The notes under the pieces were generated by a model that saw nothing but the letters and a program-made list of their open reading frames with translations, was not told the DNA's origin and did not search any database. This document shows positions 17,880-24,857 of a DNA stretch of 33,287 bases, piece after piece; position 1 is the stretch's first letter; every line of letters starts with the position of its first letter. Origin of the DNA: Rhodospirillales bacterium (GTDB taxonomy: Bacteria > Pseudomonadota > Alphaproteobacteria > CACIAM-22H2); the NCBI GenBank assembly GCA_947445225.1, contig CANFCX010000017.1, forward strand, positions 1-33,287, given 5' to 3'. The translations under genes were made by a program, and so were the position numbers.

Positions 17880-19499
17880 TTGCTCCTAAGCGTCCGCAAT
17901 CTCTCCGTTGTCTTCGACGTTCCCGGCCAGCCGGTGGTCGCCGTGCGCGATGTGTCCTTCGATCTCGACCGCGGCGAGACCGTGGCTTTGGTCGGCGAGA
18001 GCGGTTCGGGAAAATCGGCGACGGCGCTGTCGATCCTTCAGCTCTTGCCCTACCCGCTCGCCCGGCATCCAAGCGGCAGCATCCGCTTCCGCGACGAGGA
18101 AATCGTCGGCGCGCCGCAGCAAAACCTGCAACGCATTCGCGGCAACCGGATCGCCATGGTGTTTCAGGAGCCGATGACCTCCCTGAACCCGCTGCATACG
18201 ATCGAGCGGCAGATCGGCGAGACGCTTGCCCTGCACAAACGCATGCCCGCCCCGGCCGCAAAGGCACGCATCGTGGAATTGTTGAAGCTTGTCGGCCTCG
18301 CCGACGCGGAGAGCCGTTTGGATGCCTACCCGCACCAGCTTTCCGGCGGCCAGCGTCAACGCGTCATGATCGCCATGGCGTTGGCCAACGAACCCGATTT
18401 GCTGATCGCCGACGAACCGACGACCGCCGTCGACGTCACCATCCAGGCTCAGCTTCTGGTCCTGCTCAAGGATTTGCAGGCGCGTTTCGGCATGGCGCTG
18501 TTGATGATCACCCATGATCTGGGCATCGTGCGCCGAGTGGCGGACCGGGTTTGCGTGATGAAGGCCGGGGATGTCGTCGAATCCGGTACGGTGGCCGAGG
18601 TCTTCGCGCGGCCCCGCCATGAATACACCCGGCAATTGCTGGCGGCCGAGCCGCGGCGCAAACCCGGGAAGCCGCCCGCCAATGCGCCGGTCCTTATGGA
18701 AGCCAAGGACCTGCGCGTCTGGTTTCCGATCAAACGCGGCGTCCTGCGCCGAACCGTCGGCCATATCAAGGCGGTCGACGGCGTCAGTTTTGCCGTGCGC
18801 GAGGGACAGACTCTCGGCGTCGTGGGTGAAAGCGGATCGGGAAAAAGCACGATCGGGCTGGCTCTGCTGCGGCTGGAGCGCAGCACGGGCGGCATCGAAT
18901 TCGCCGGCAAGGACCTTCAGAAACTGCACGGCTCGGCGCTTCGACCGCTGCGTCGTGAAATGCAGATTGTGTTTCAGGATCCTTTCGGTTCGCTCAGCCC
19001 GCGTCTGTCCGTCGGGCAGATCGTCGAGGAAGGCCTGCTGATCCACAAGACCGGGAAAAATTGGGAAGAACGCGAGGCGATGATTGTCTCGGCGTTGAAG
19101 GAAGTCGGCCTCGATCCGGAAAGCCGCCACCGTTATCCCCATGAATTCTCAGGCGGACAGCGGCAACGTGTGGCCATCGCGCGCGCCTTGGTATTGAAGC
19201 CGCGCTTTCTGATCCTGGATGAGCCGACCTCGGCGCTCGATGTTTCGGTTCAGGCGCAGATCGTGGAGTTGCTGCAAGAGATTCAACAGCGCCATCGGCT
19301 CGCCTATCTGTTCATAAGTCACGATCTGCGGGTCGTGCGCGCCCTGGCCGACGACGTCGTTGTCTTGAAGGATGGACATATCGTGGAGCGGGGCACCGCG
19401 GCGGAGATTTTTTCATCCCCGCGCGAGGCCTATACGCGCGCCCTCATCGCCGCGGCCTTCGATCTCAATGTCGTCGAGCCCGGGGCCGTGAGCGTTTGA
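17880..19499 (+). CDS. yejF: Peptide ABC transporter ATP-binding protein with two nucleotide-binding domains (YejF-like)
   Basis: The 539-residue protein fuses two ABC ATPase domains. Each has Walker A (GESGSGKS, first at 39-46), the signature (LSGGQRQRV and FSGGQRQRV) and Walker B with ADEPT or LDEPT. It powers the YejBE channel. The start is unusual: no in-frame ATG or GTG lies between the yejE stop and the conserved N-terminus, so the TTG at 17880 is the only standard candidate, with GGA 9 nt upstream. An ATG at 17863 (MTGTV) is one base out of frame with this protein. Either TTG is used or a one-base change has occurred. Confidence 0.93.
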   Translation: MLLSVRNLSVVFDVPGQPVVAVRDVSFDLDRGETVALVGESGSGKSATALSILQLLPYPLARHPSGSIRFRDEEIVGAPQQNLQRIRGNRIAMVFQEPMTSLNPLHTIERQIGETLALHKRMPAPAAKARIVELLKLVGLADAESRLDAYPHQLSGGQRQRVMIAMALANEPDLLIADEPTTAVDVTIQAQLLVLLKDLQARFGMALLMITHDLGIVRRVADRVCVMKAGDVVESGTVAEVFARPRHEYTRQLLAAEPRRKPGKPPANAPVLMEAKDLRVWFPIKRGVLRRTVGHIKAVDGVSFAVREGQTLGVVGESGSGKSTIGLALLRLERSTGGIEFAGKDLQKLHGSALRPLRREMQIVFQDPFGSLSPRLSVGQIVEEGLLIHKTGKNWEEREAMIVSALKEVGLDPESRHRYPHEFSGGQRQRVAIARALVLKPRFLILDEPTSALDVSVQAQIVELLQEIQQRHRLAYLFISHDLRVVRALADDVVVLKDGHIVERGTAAEIFSSPREAYTRALIAAAFDLNVVEPGAVSV

Positions 19500-19509
19500 T
19501 CCGCCGATA

Positions 19510-20439
19510 ATGGCGCTGCTGTTCATCAGTAAGATCGACAATCCCGGCGATTGGGTAAATTCGCTGACCGCGGCTTTGCCCGACCTGGAAGTCCGTGTCT
19601 GGCCGGATATCGGCGATCCCGGGACGATCGAGGCAGCCCTGGCCTGGAAGCCGCCGAAAGGTGTGCTGCGCCAATTTCCCAATCTGCGCCTGATCGCCTC
19701 CATCGGCGCCGGGGTCGATCATCTTCTTTCCGACCCGGATTTGCCGGCGGACGTGCCGATTTCGCGAATCGTCGATTTCGGCCTCACCCAAGCCGTCAGC
19801 GAATATGTGTTGTTGGGCGTCCTGCGCTTTCACCGGCAGATGCACGATTATCAAGAGCAGCAGCGCGCGGGGCGATGGCGCCATCTGCCGCAGGCTTCGG
19901 CCACGGACTGCCGCATCGGCATTCTTGGCCTCGGCGTGTTGGGCACCGATTCGGCGCTGAAATTGAAGGCACTGGGTTTTCCCGTCGCCGGTTGGAGCCG
20001 GCGGCCCAAAGCCATCGACGGCATAACCTGTCTTCACGGCCCGGATGGACTCGATCGGCTTCTCGGGCAGACCGACATCCTGGTCTGCCAACTGCCCCTG
20101 ACCCCGGCGACAACGGGAATATTGGACGCCGCCAACCTGGGTAAACTGCCGAAGGGCGCCTATGTCATCAACCCGGGCCGGGGTGGGCATCTGGTTGAAG
20201 AAGACCTGATTGAGCTTCTCGATTCGGGGCATTTATCCGGAGCCATGCTCGACGTCTTTCGTAAGGAGCCGCTGCCGCCGGATCATCCATTCTGGCGGCA
20301 TCCGAAGGTCACGGTGACGCCGCACATCGCGGGCATTACCGATCAGCGCACGACCGCCGCTCAGATCACCGAAAACATCCGTCGGTGCCGCCTCGGGTTA
20401 ACGCCGCTGAATATCGTCGACAGAGCGCGCGGGTACTGA
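19510..20439 (+). CDS. ghrA: Glyoxylate/hydroxypyruvate reductase A-type 2-hydroxyacid dehydrogenase
   Basis: The 309-residue NAD(P)H enzyme resembles E. coli GhrA (about 312 residues), which reduces glyoxylate and hydroxypyruvate. The cofactor-binding motif GLGVLG is at 140-145, and the catalytic triad of the D-2-hydroxyacid dehydrogenases is complete: R224 in NPGRGG, E253 in FRKEPLP and H272 in TPHIAG. It starts 10 nt after yejF and is therefore likely the last gene of the yej operon, an association that suggests use of a compound from imported peptides but does not prove it. The precise substrate is uncertain. Confidence 0.88.
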   Translation: MALLFISKIDNPGDWVNSLTAALPDLEVRVWPDIGDPGTIEAALAWKPPKGVLRQFPNLRLIASIGAGVDHLLSDPDLPADVPISRIVDFGLTQAVSEYVLLGVLRFHRQMHDYQEQQRAGRWRHLPQASATDCRIGILGLGVLGTDSALKLKALGFPVAGWSRRPKAIDGITCLHGPDGLDRLLGQTDILVCQLPLTPATTGILDAANLGKLPKGAYVINPGRGGHLVEEDLIELLDSGHLSGAMLDVFRKEPLPPDHPFWRHPKVTVTPHIAGITDQRTTAAQITENIRRCRLGLTPLNIVDRARGY

Positions 20440-20471
20440 TCGGTCGGCCCACGCATTCGCGAGAGTCGATA

Positions 20472-21116
20472 TTAGGCCGCTCCGCCGAGGACGATATCGA
20501 AGGCGAAGGCGAGCGCACCGGTTTCGCCGTCCGCCGGCAACGGCACCGCCTTGGCGGTGACCGAAGCAGGATCCCGAAGACCGCGGAATACGCTGTCGCG
20601 TTCGTTAGGCTCGCCGGGGAAATAGAGCTGCGTGACCAATTGCCGGCGGCCTGCGCCGATTTGGTAATGGATGTGTGCCGTCCGCCCCGAATACGGGGCC
20701 GGTTTGATCGTGCGAAAGCGATAACGGCCTTCGGTGTCGGCCGCGATCGTGCCGAATCCCTGGAAATTCGGATCGAGCGGAGCCCGATTGTTGTCGCCGG
20801 GGTGATCGTAACGACCGACGGCGTTGGCTTGCCAGATTTCCACCTTGGCGCCGGGAAGCGGCGCGCCCCCGGCGTCCAGCACCCGACCGAATACCTCGAT
20901 GACCTGTCCGAGCGCGCGCTGCGCGCGGCCCTGAACGCGCGTGAGATCGGCGTCGGAATCCGGCGGCAATCGCACGGGATAAAACGGCCCCATGGTCTGC
21001 GCGGGTGTTGGCGCGAGCTGGGCCAGAACCGGCGTCGCCGGCACGATCGCCAGGGCGCCCACCGACCACACAAAGGTTCGGCGCGACAAGGGGCGTTGAA
21101 TTTTCGCTTGGTTCAT
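20472..21116 (-). CDS. Tat-exported intradiol ring-cleavage dioxygenase-like protein
   Basis: The 214-residue protein begins with a twin-arginine signal (LSRRTFVWSVGALAIV, cleavage likely after VLA). The mature part has the intradiol dioxygenase fold with all four iron(III) ligands apparent: Y103 in GRYDHPGD, Y142 in KPAPYSG, and H148 and H150 in AHIHYQI. The segment between Y142 and H148 is shorter than in protocatechuate 3,4-dioxygenase. The Tat signal implies folding and metal loading before export, so it acts in the periplasm. The substrate is unknown; there are no aromatic catabolism genes nearby. GGGAGG 6 nt before the ATG at 21116 fixes the start; the upstream open frame to 21428 is not coding. 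Confidence 0.88.
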   Translation of the reverse strand: MNQAKIQRPLSRRTFVWSVGALAIVPATPVLAQLAPTPAQTMGPFYPVRLPPDSDADLTRVQGRAQRALGQVIEVFGRVLDAGGAPLPGAKVEIWQANAVGRYDHPGDNNRAPLDPNFQGFGTIAADTEGRYRFRTIKPAPYSGRTAHIHYQIGAGRRQLVTQLYFPGEPNERDSVFRGLRDPASVTAKAVPLPADGETGALAFAFDIVLGGAA

Positions 21117-21205
21117 ACGGTACCTCCCATCGAGCCGGGTGGCTCGTGACGTTGCGTAGTATTGCACGGCGGACGCCCTCCGCCTCCTGCGCAAGCTTCC
21201 CGCAT

Positions 21206-22681
21206 TCACCGCGGTCGGCGGCGGACCGGTACCGTACGGCGCACCGTTCGCGGCACCGGCCGACGCCTCACCGGGTTGGCGCGCAGGACCGCTGGCCGCG
21301 GCCGCGGTTTGGCGCGGAACCGCTCTTCGATGAGGGCGAAGGCGGCGCGTAGCGTCTGCGCCTCGCCACCTTCCGGGCGACCCGGACGCGCGGATGAATT
21401 CCATGAATAGACGTCGAAATGGGCCCACGGCGTGTTGGGCATCACGAATTCTTGAAGGAAAAGCGCCGCGGTAATCGCGCCCGCAAAGGGGCCGTCGGAA
21501 ATGTTGTTAAGGTCGGCAACCTTGCTGTCGAGCAGCCGGCGATAGGGGCGCCACAAGGGCAGGCGCCACAGCGGATCACCTTCGGCCTCCGCGTGGCGCA
21601 GGAAATCGCCGGCGAGGGTGTCATCGTTGCTGAACATGGCGGGAAGTTCCGGCCCGAGCGCCACCCGCGCGGCCCCGGTCAACGTGGCGAAATCGATCAG
21701 CAGGTTGGGCTTTTCGCTATCGGCTTCGGTGAGCGCGTCGGCGAGGATAAGTCGCCCTTCGGCATCGGTATTGCCGATCTCGACGCTGAGTCCCTTGCGC
21801 GACCGCACGACATCGAGCGGACGCATGGCGTTGCCGGAAATGCTGTTCTCCACCGCCGGGATCAACACGCGCAGCCGCACCGGGAGTTTTGCCGCCATGA
21901 CCATCCCGGCCAAGGCCAGGGCGTGCGCCGCGCCGCCCATGTCCTTTTTCATCAGCTTCATCCCCGCGTCGGATTTGATGTCCAGCCCGCCGGTATCGAA
22001 GCAGACTCCCTTGCCGACCAAGGTAACGCGCGGCGCCGATGGCGAACCCCAACGCAGGTCGATCAGCCGCGGCGCTCGCGTGCTCGCCCTGCCCACGGCA
22101 TGCACAAGGGGGAAATTGCGGCGCAGCAATTCGTCGCCCACCACAATCGAACACCGCGCGCCGTGACGCCGCGCCACCGCGCGCGCTGCCGCCGCAAGCT
22201 CCACCGGTCCCATATCGGCCGCCGGAGTCGTGACCAAATCCCGGACAAGAGTCATCGCCGAAACCGTGCGTTCAACGGCGGCGCGATCGGCCCCCTTGGG
22301 CCAGACCAAACGCGCGTCCATCGCCTTGCCCGGTTTGTATCGGGCAAAGGAATAGAAACCGAGCGACCAGCCGATGGTCGCCCGCGTTGCCGCCCGCGCA
22401 TCCAATTCGGCCTCGATACGGAAACGACCGCGCGGCAGCCGGGCGGGCAGACCCGCATAGGTCCACAAATCTCCGGCGCCGCCGATCCCGACCAACACGC
22501 GGGCTATGCGCCCATTGGCGCCCGCGACCAGCGCGATTTCGCCGGGTTCGGCGGTGAATTTCACCGATTCGACCCAGGCCCGAACCGATTGCGGTTGGCC
22601 GGCCAGCCACCGGGCCAGCTTGTCTTTGCCGAGCGCGGTGATCGGTATGCCCGCGCTTCCGTCCACGAATCCTGTCGGCAC
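21206..22681 (-). CDS. M17 family leucyl aminopeptidase
   Basis: The 491-residue cytoplasmic metallo-aminopeptidase has the complete C-terminal catalytic domain of family M17: VGKGVCFDTGGLDIKSD with the first Lys and Asp ligands, KKDMGGAAHA, and the signature NTDAEGRLILADAL. The N-terminal domain is not like E. coli PepA and matches the shorter alphaproteobacterial group. It starts at a GTG with GAAGGGG upstream. The C-terminus ends in a tail of about 38 residues rich in Arg and Pro (for example RRRPVPRTVRRTVPVRRRPR), not typical of the family. It is the first gene of a leftward pair with the dioxygenase-like gene, 89 nt apart. Confidence 0.92.
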   Translation of the reverse strand: MPTGFVDGSAGIPITALGKDKLARWLAGQPQSVRAWVESVKFTAEPGEIALVAGANGRIARVLVGIGGAGDLWTYAGLPARLPRGRFRIEAELDARAATRATIGWSLGFYSFARYKPGKAMDARLVWPKGADRAAVERTVSAMTLVRDLVTTPAADMGPVELAAAARAVARRHGARCSIVVGDELLRRNFPLVHAVGRASTRAPRLIDLRWGSPSAPRVTLVGKGVCFDTGGLDIKSDAGMKLMKKDMGGAAHALALAGMVMAAKLPVRLRVLIPAVENSISGNAMRPLDVVRSRKGLSVEIGNTDAEGRLILADALTEADSEKPNLLIDFATLTGAARVALGPELPAMFSNDDTLAGDFLRHAEAEGDPLWRLPLWRPYRRLLDSKVADLNNISDGPFAGAITAALFLQEFVMPNTPWAHFDVYSWNSSARPGRPEGGEAQTLRAAFALIEERFRAKPRPRPAVLRANPVRRRPVPRTVRRTVPVRRRPR

Positions 22682-22806
22682 GCCGCTGCCCCTTCCCGCG
22701 CCTCAATGGCGCCGTCTACCATGCCGCGAAAGGCCGCCGATGAAAAGCCCACGACACACGTTGGGGCCAGCTTGCCGGACGGGATGGGTTCCTGTACTCG
22801 TCGGCC

Positions 22807-23493
22807 ATGGCCGACCCGGTGTTGATCCTCGCCAACCGGAATTATTCGAGCTGGTCGCTGCGACCTTGGTTGGCCGCGCGTCATTCCGGCATCGCCTTCC
22901 AGGAAACCGTCATCCCCCTGCGCCAACCGGACACGCATGAACGGATTCTAAGACACTCACCCTCCGGCAAACTCCCAGCCTTGCGCCATGGCGACGTTTT
23001 GATCTGGGAATCGCTGTCGATCTGCGAGTACCTGGCGGAGACCTTCCCCGCGGCGCGCCTGTGGCCCGAGGCAATCGCGGCGCGCGCCCGCGCGCGATCG
23101 GTCAGCGCTGAAATGCTCGCCGGCTTTCGCGATCTCCGTCAGCACCTGCCGATGAATTTCCGGCGGCGATACACCCAGGCCTCATGGCCCGCGGCGGCCC
23201 AAGGCGACATCGACCGAATCATCGAAATCTGGACCGAATGCCGCAGCCTATTTGGAAGCGATGGCCCCTTCCTGTTCGGCCGCTTTTCAATTGCCGACGC
23301 CATGTACGCGCCGGTCGTGAGCCGGTTTACGACCTATGCGGTTCCTCTGTCGAAGCCCGCCCAAGCCTACAGCGACGCCATGTGGTCGCTACCGGCCATG
23401 GGGGAGTGGATGAACGCATCGGAGGCCGAGCCTTGGACGATCGATGCGTATGAGAAGGCGGAGGCGTCGATCCCGCCCGCCAAGCCTATCTGA
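22807..23493 (+). CDS. Glutathione S-transferase family protein
   Basis: The 228-residue protein has an N-terminal thioredoxin-like domain starting LILANRNYSSWSLRPWLA, with serines in the position of the catalytic residue, the cis-proline loop SPSGKLPAL and the glutathione-binding ESLSICEYL. The alpha-helical C-terminal domain contains the N-capping-type segment GRFSIADAMYAPV. It is a soluble zeta-like or serine-type transferase; the substrate is unknown. It is divergent from the M17 gene (125 nt) and its end overlaps the TAXI gene on the other strand by 8 nt. Confidence 0.9.
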   Translation: MADPVLILANRNYSSWSLRPWLAARHSGIAFQETVIPLRQPDTHERILRHSPSGKLPALRHGDVLIWESLSICEYLAETFPAARLWPEAIAARARARSVSAEMLAGFRDLRQHLPMNFRRRYTQASWPAAAQGDIDRIIEIWTECRSLFGSDGPFLFGRFSIADAMYAPVVSRFTTYAVPLSKPAQAYSDAMWSLPAMGEWMNASEAEPWTIDAYEKAEASIPPAKPI

Positions 23494-24508
23494 CCATCCC
23501 GGATTCAAAATAATAAAGCGAGGCTCCCGCATGCAGCGGGATCGCGAGATCGTCCAGCGCCTTAGGCTGGCGGATGGAACGCCCACGCGGCAGGGTATCC
23601 AGAATACGGCGGCTGTTGGCGTGCCACAGGGCCCTCGTCACGCCATAAACCAAGGCATCGTCGATGCGCGAAGACACCACCCACACCGTTGCGACGCTCA
23701 GAGTCTCCGTGTCCGGGACACCCTGGTAGACACCGGCTGGAATCGTGTCGGCGGTCAGAAACGGATAGTCCGCGCCTAATTTCTCAGCGAACGCACCCTT
23801 GATCGGCAGCAATCGAATCTCCGTCGCCTTGGCCAAGTCGGAGATCGTCGTCGCCGGGTATGGCGCCAATTCGAAATAGGCGTCGAGCGTGCCGTCGCTC
23901 AGGCGGTCACTCGCCACCCCGGGTTTCAGATATTCGCTCCTCAGCTCGGCCTCGGCGACACCAAAAGCCTCCAGCACGACCAGGGCTTCGATTAATGTCC
24001 CGGATTCCTTTTCCCCCAGGGAGACGATCTTGCCCCTGAGGTCGCCGATCGACGAAATAGGCGAATCGCGGCGGACAACGACGTGCATGCTTTCGGGATA
24101 AAGGTTGGCGATCGCGCGCAACTCGGTAACGGCGCCCTGGTCCTTGTAGGGCCCGATCCCGTGAAACGCCCAATAGGCGATGTCGGCCGGGGTGAAGCCC
24201 GATTCGAGCTGATGGCCGCGAATCGCGTCGATGGTGGCGAGAGCACCGGCGGTTGTCTGCGCGACAGCGATGAGCCCGGGAACACCGCAGCTTCCGCCGC
24301 GTTCGCAATCGCGCGATCCCGGCGGGTTGCTGATCAAGCTGGCAACCCCACCCCCGACCGAAAAATAGGTGCTCTCGGTCGGGCCTGTGCCGATCCGGAA
24401 ATATCTCGTGTCCTGAGCCAGAGCGGTGATCGCGATGGCGCCGGTCATCATCACGGCGCCCATTCCGCTCCACGCCGCGATTTCAGCCCAGGCCCAAATC
24501 CTCGCCAT
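23486..24508 (-). CDS. TAXI family periplasmic solute-binding protein
   Basis: The 340-residue protein has a signal peptide (hydrophobic residues 12-30, cleavage likely after ALA) and the TAXI/TRAP hallmark FRIGTGPTESTYFSVGGGVA directly after it. DCERGGSCGVPG supplies two cysteines that could form a disulfide. Further family segments are IANLYPESMHVVV and GKIVSLGEKESGT. Such proteins usually deliver small ligands to a fused TRAP permease, but no permease gene lies on either side; the neighbours are a glutathione transferase and a divergent signalling protein. It may therefore serve a distant transporter or act as a sensor partner. The ATG at 24508 gives a long but plausible signal peptide. 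Confidence 0.9.
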   Translation of the reverse strand: MARIWAWAEIAAWSGMGAVMMTGAIAITALAQDTRYFRIGTGPTESTYFSVGGGVASLISNPPGSRDCERGGSCGVPGLIAVAQTTAGALATIDAIRGHQLESGFTPADIAYWAFHGIGPYKDQGAVTELRAIANLYPESMHVVVRRDSPISSIGDLRGKIVSLGEKESGTLIEALVVLEAFGVAEAELRSEYLKPGVASDRLSDGTLDAYFELAPYPATTISDLAKATEIRLLPIKGAFAEKLGADYPFLTADTIPAGVYQGVPDTETLSVATVWVVSSRIDDALVYGVTRALWHANSRRILDTLPRGRSIRQPKALDDLAIPLHAGASLYYFESGMVR

Positions 24509-24570
24509 CGGCCGCCCAATCCCTCGCCGTCAAAAGCAGAACCGGGGCTTTCCAGGCCCAATCCCGTCCA

Positions 24571-24590
24571 TGGGGATGATTACTACCCCA
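24571..24590. repeat. Interrupted inverted repeat TGGGG-N10-CCCCA
   Basis: Five-base arms TGGGG (24571-24575) and CCCCA (24586-24590) flank ATGATTACTA. It lies 62-82 nt upstream of the TAXI start and close to the longer palindrome. It could be a second operator half or part of a leader hairpin; with 5-bp arms it may also be chance. Confidence 0.35.
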
Positions 24591-24599
24591 ACGTTACGG

Positions 24600-24621
24600 C
24601 GCGATGAATTATTTCATCGCG
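24600..24621. promoter_or_regulatory. Perfect 22-bp inverted repeat, candidate operator
   Basis: CGCGATGAA (24600-24608) and TTCATCGCG (24613-24621) are exact reverse complements around TTAT. No T-tract follows on either strand, so it is not an intrinsic terminator. It sits between the divergent TAXI and signalling genes, 92 bp from one and about 50 bp upstream of the -35 box of the other, a position suited to a dimeric regulator. The regulator is unknown. Confidence 0.6.
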
Positions 24622-24669
24622 GATGGCCTATGGGGTCTGGCCGGGGTTGTCTTGGCGCGACGGTTGCAG

Positions 24670-24698
24670 TTGGAACAACGATCCGCAACCGCTACAAT
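24670..24698 (+). promoter_or_regulatory. Sigma70-type promoter for the large signalling protein
   Basis: TTGGAA (24670-24675) and TACAAT (24693-24698) are 17 nt apart. Transcription would start near 24705, leaving a leader of about 150 nt before the GTG at 24858. I see no known riboswitch in the leader. Confidence 0.55.
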
Positions 24699-24857
24699 GA
24701 CGGCGTTCACTGTCGCGGCGATTGCCGTCGATCAGGACTTCGTCCGTGGGGATCGGTGCTGGGGTAGCCGAGAACGGACGCCACCGGAGAGGTGTCCGAC
24801 GATCCGTTCAGTCTGCGCTACTGACACAGTACTCAACTTCTTGCGTTATACCCGCTC

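Larger units (their letters stand above)
24509..24857. other. 349-bp divergent spacer between the TAXI and signalling-protein genes
   Basis: This is the only gap above 300 bp in the window. It contains an interrupted palindrome (24571-24590), a perfect 9+9 palindrome (24600-24621) and a sigma70-like promoter (24670-24698), each listed separately. The frame 24604-24861 could encode 85 residues but lacks any recognisable domain or ribosome binding site, and I do not call it. A weak leftward promoter for the TAXI gene, TTCATC-17-TAGTAA, would overlap the perfect palindrome. Confidence 0.6.

Noticed and set aside
17886-19142. 418-codon minus-strand open frame opposite yejF
   Set aside because: Antisense shadow of a clear ABC ATPase; no ribosome site or motif.
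21117-21428. N-terminal extension of the intradiol dioxygenase-like gene
   Set aside because: It would place the Tat signal in the middle of the protein and overlap the end of the M17 gene; GGGAGG precedes the ATG at 21116.
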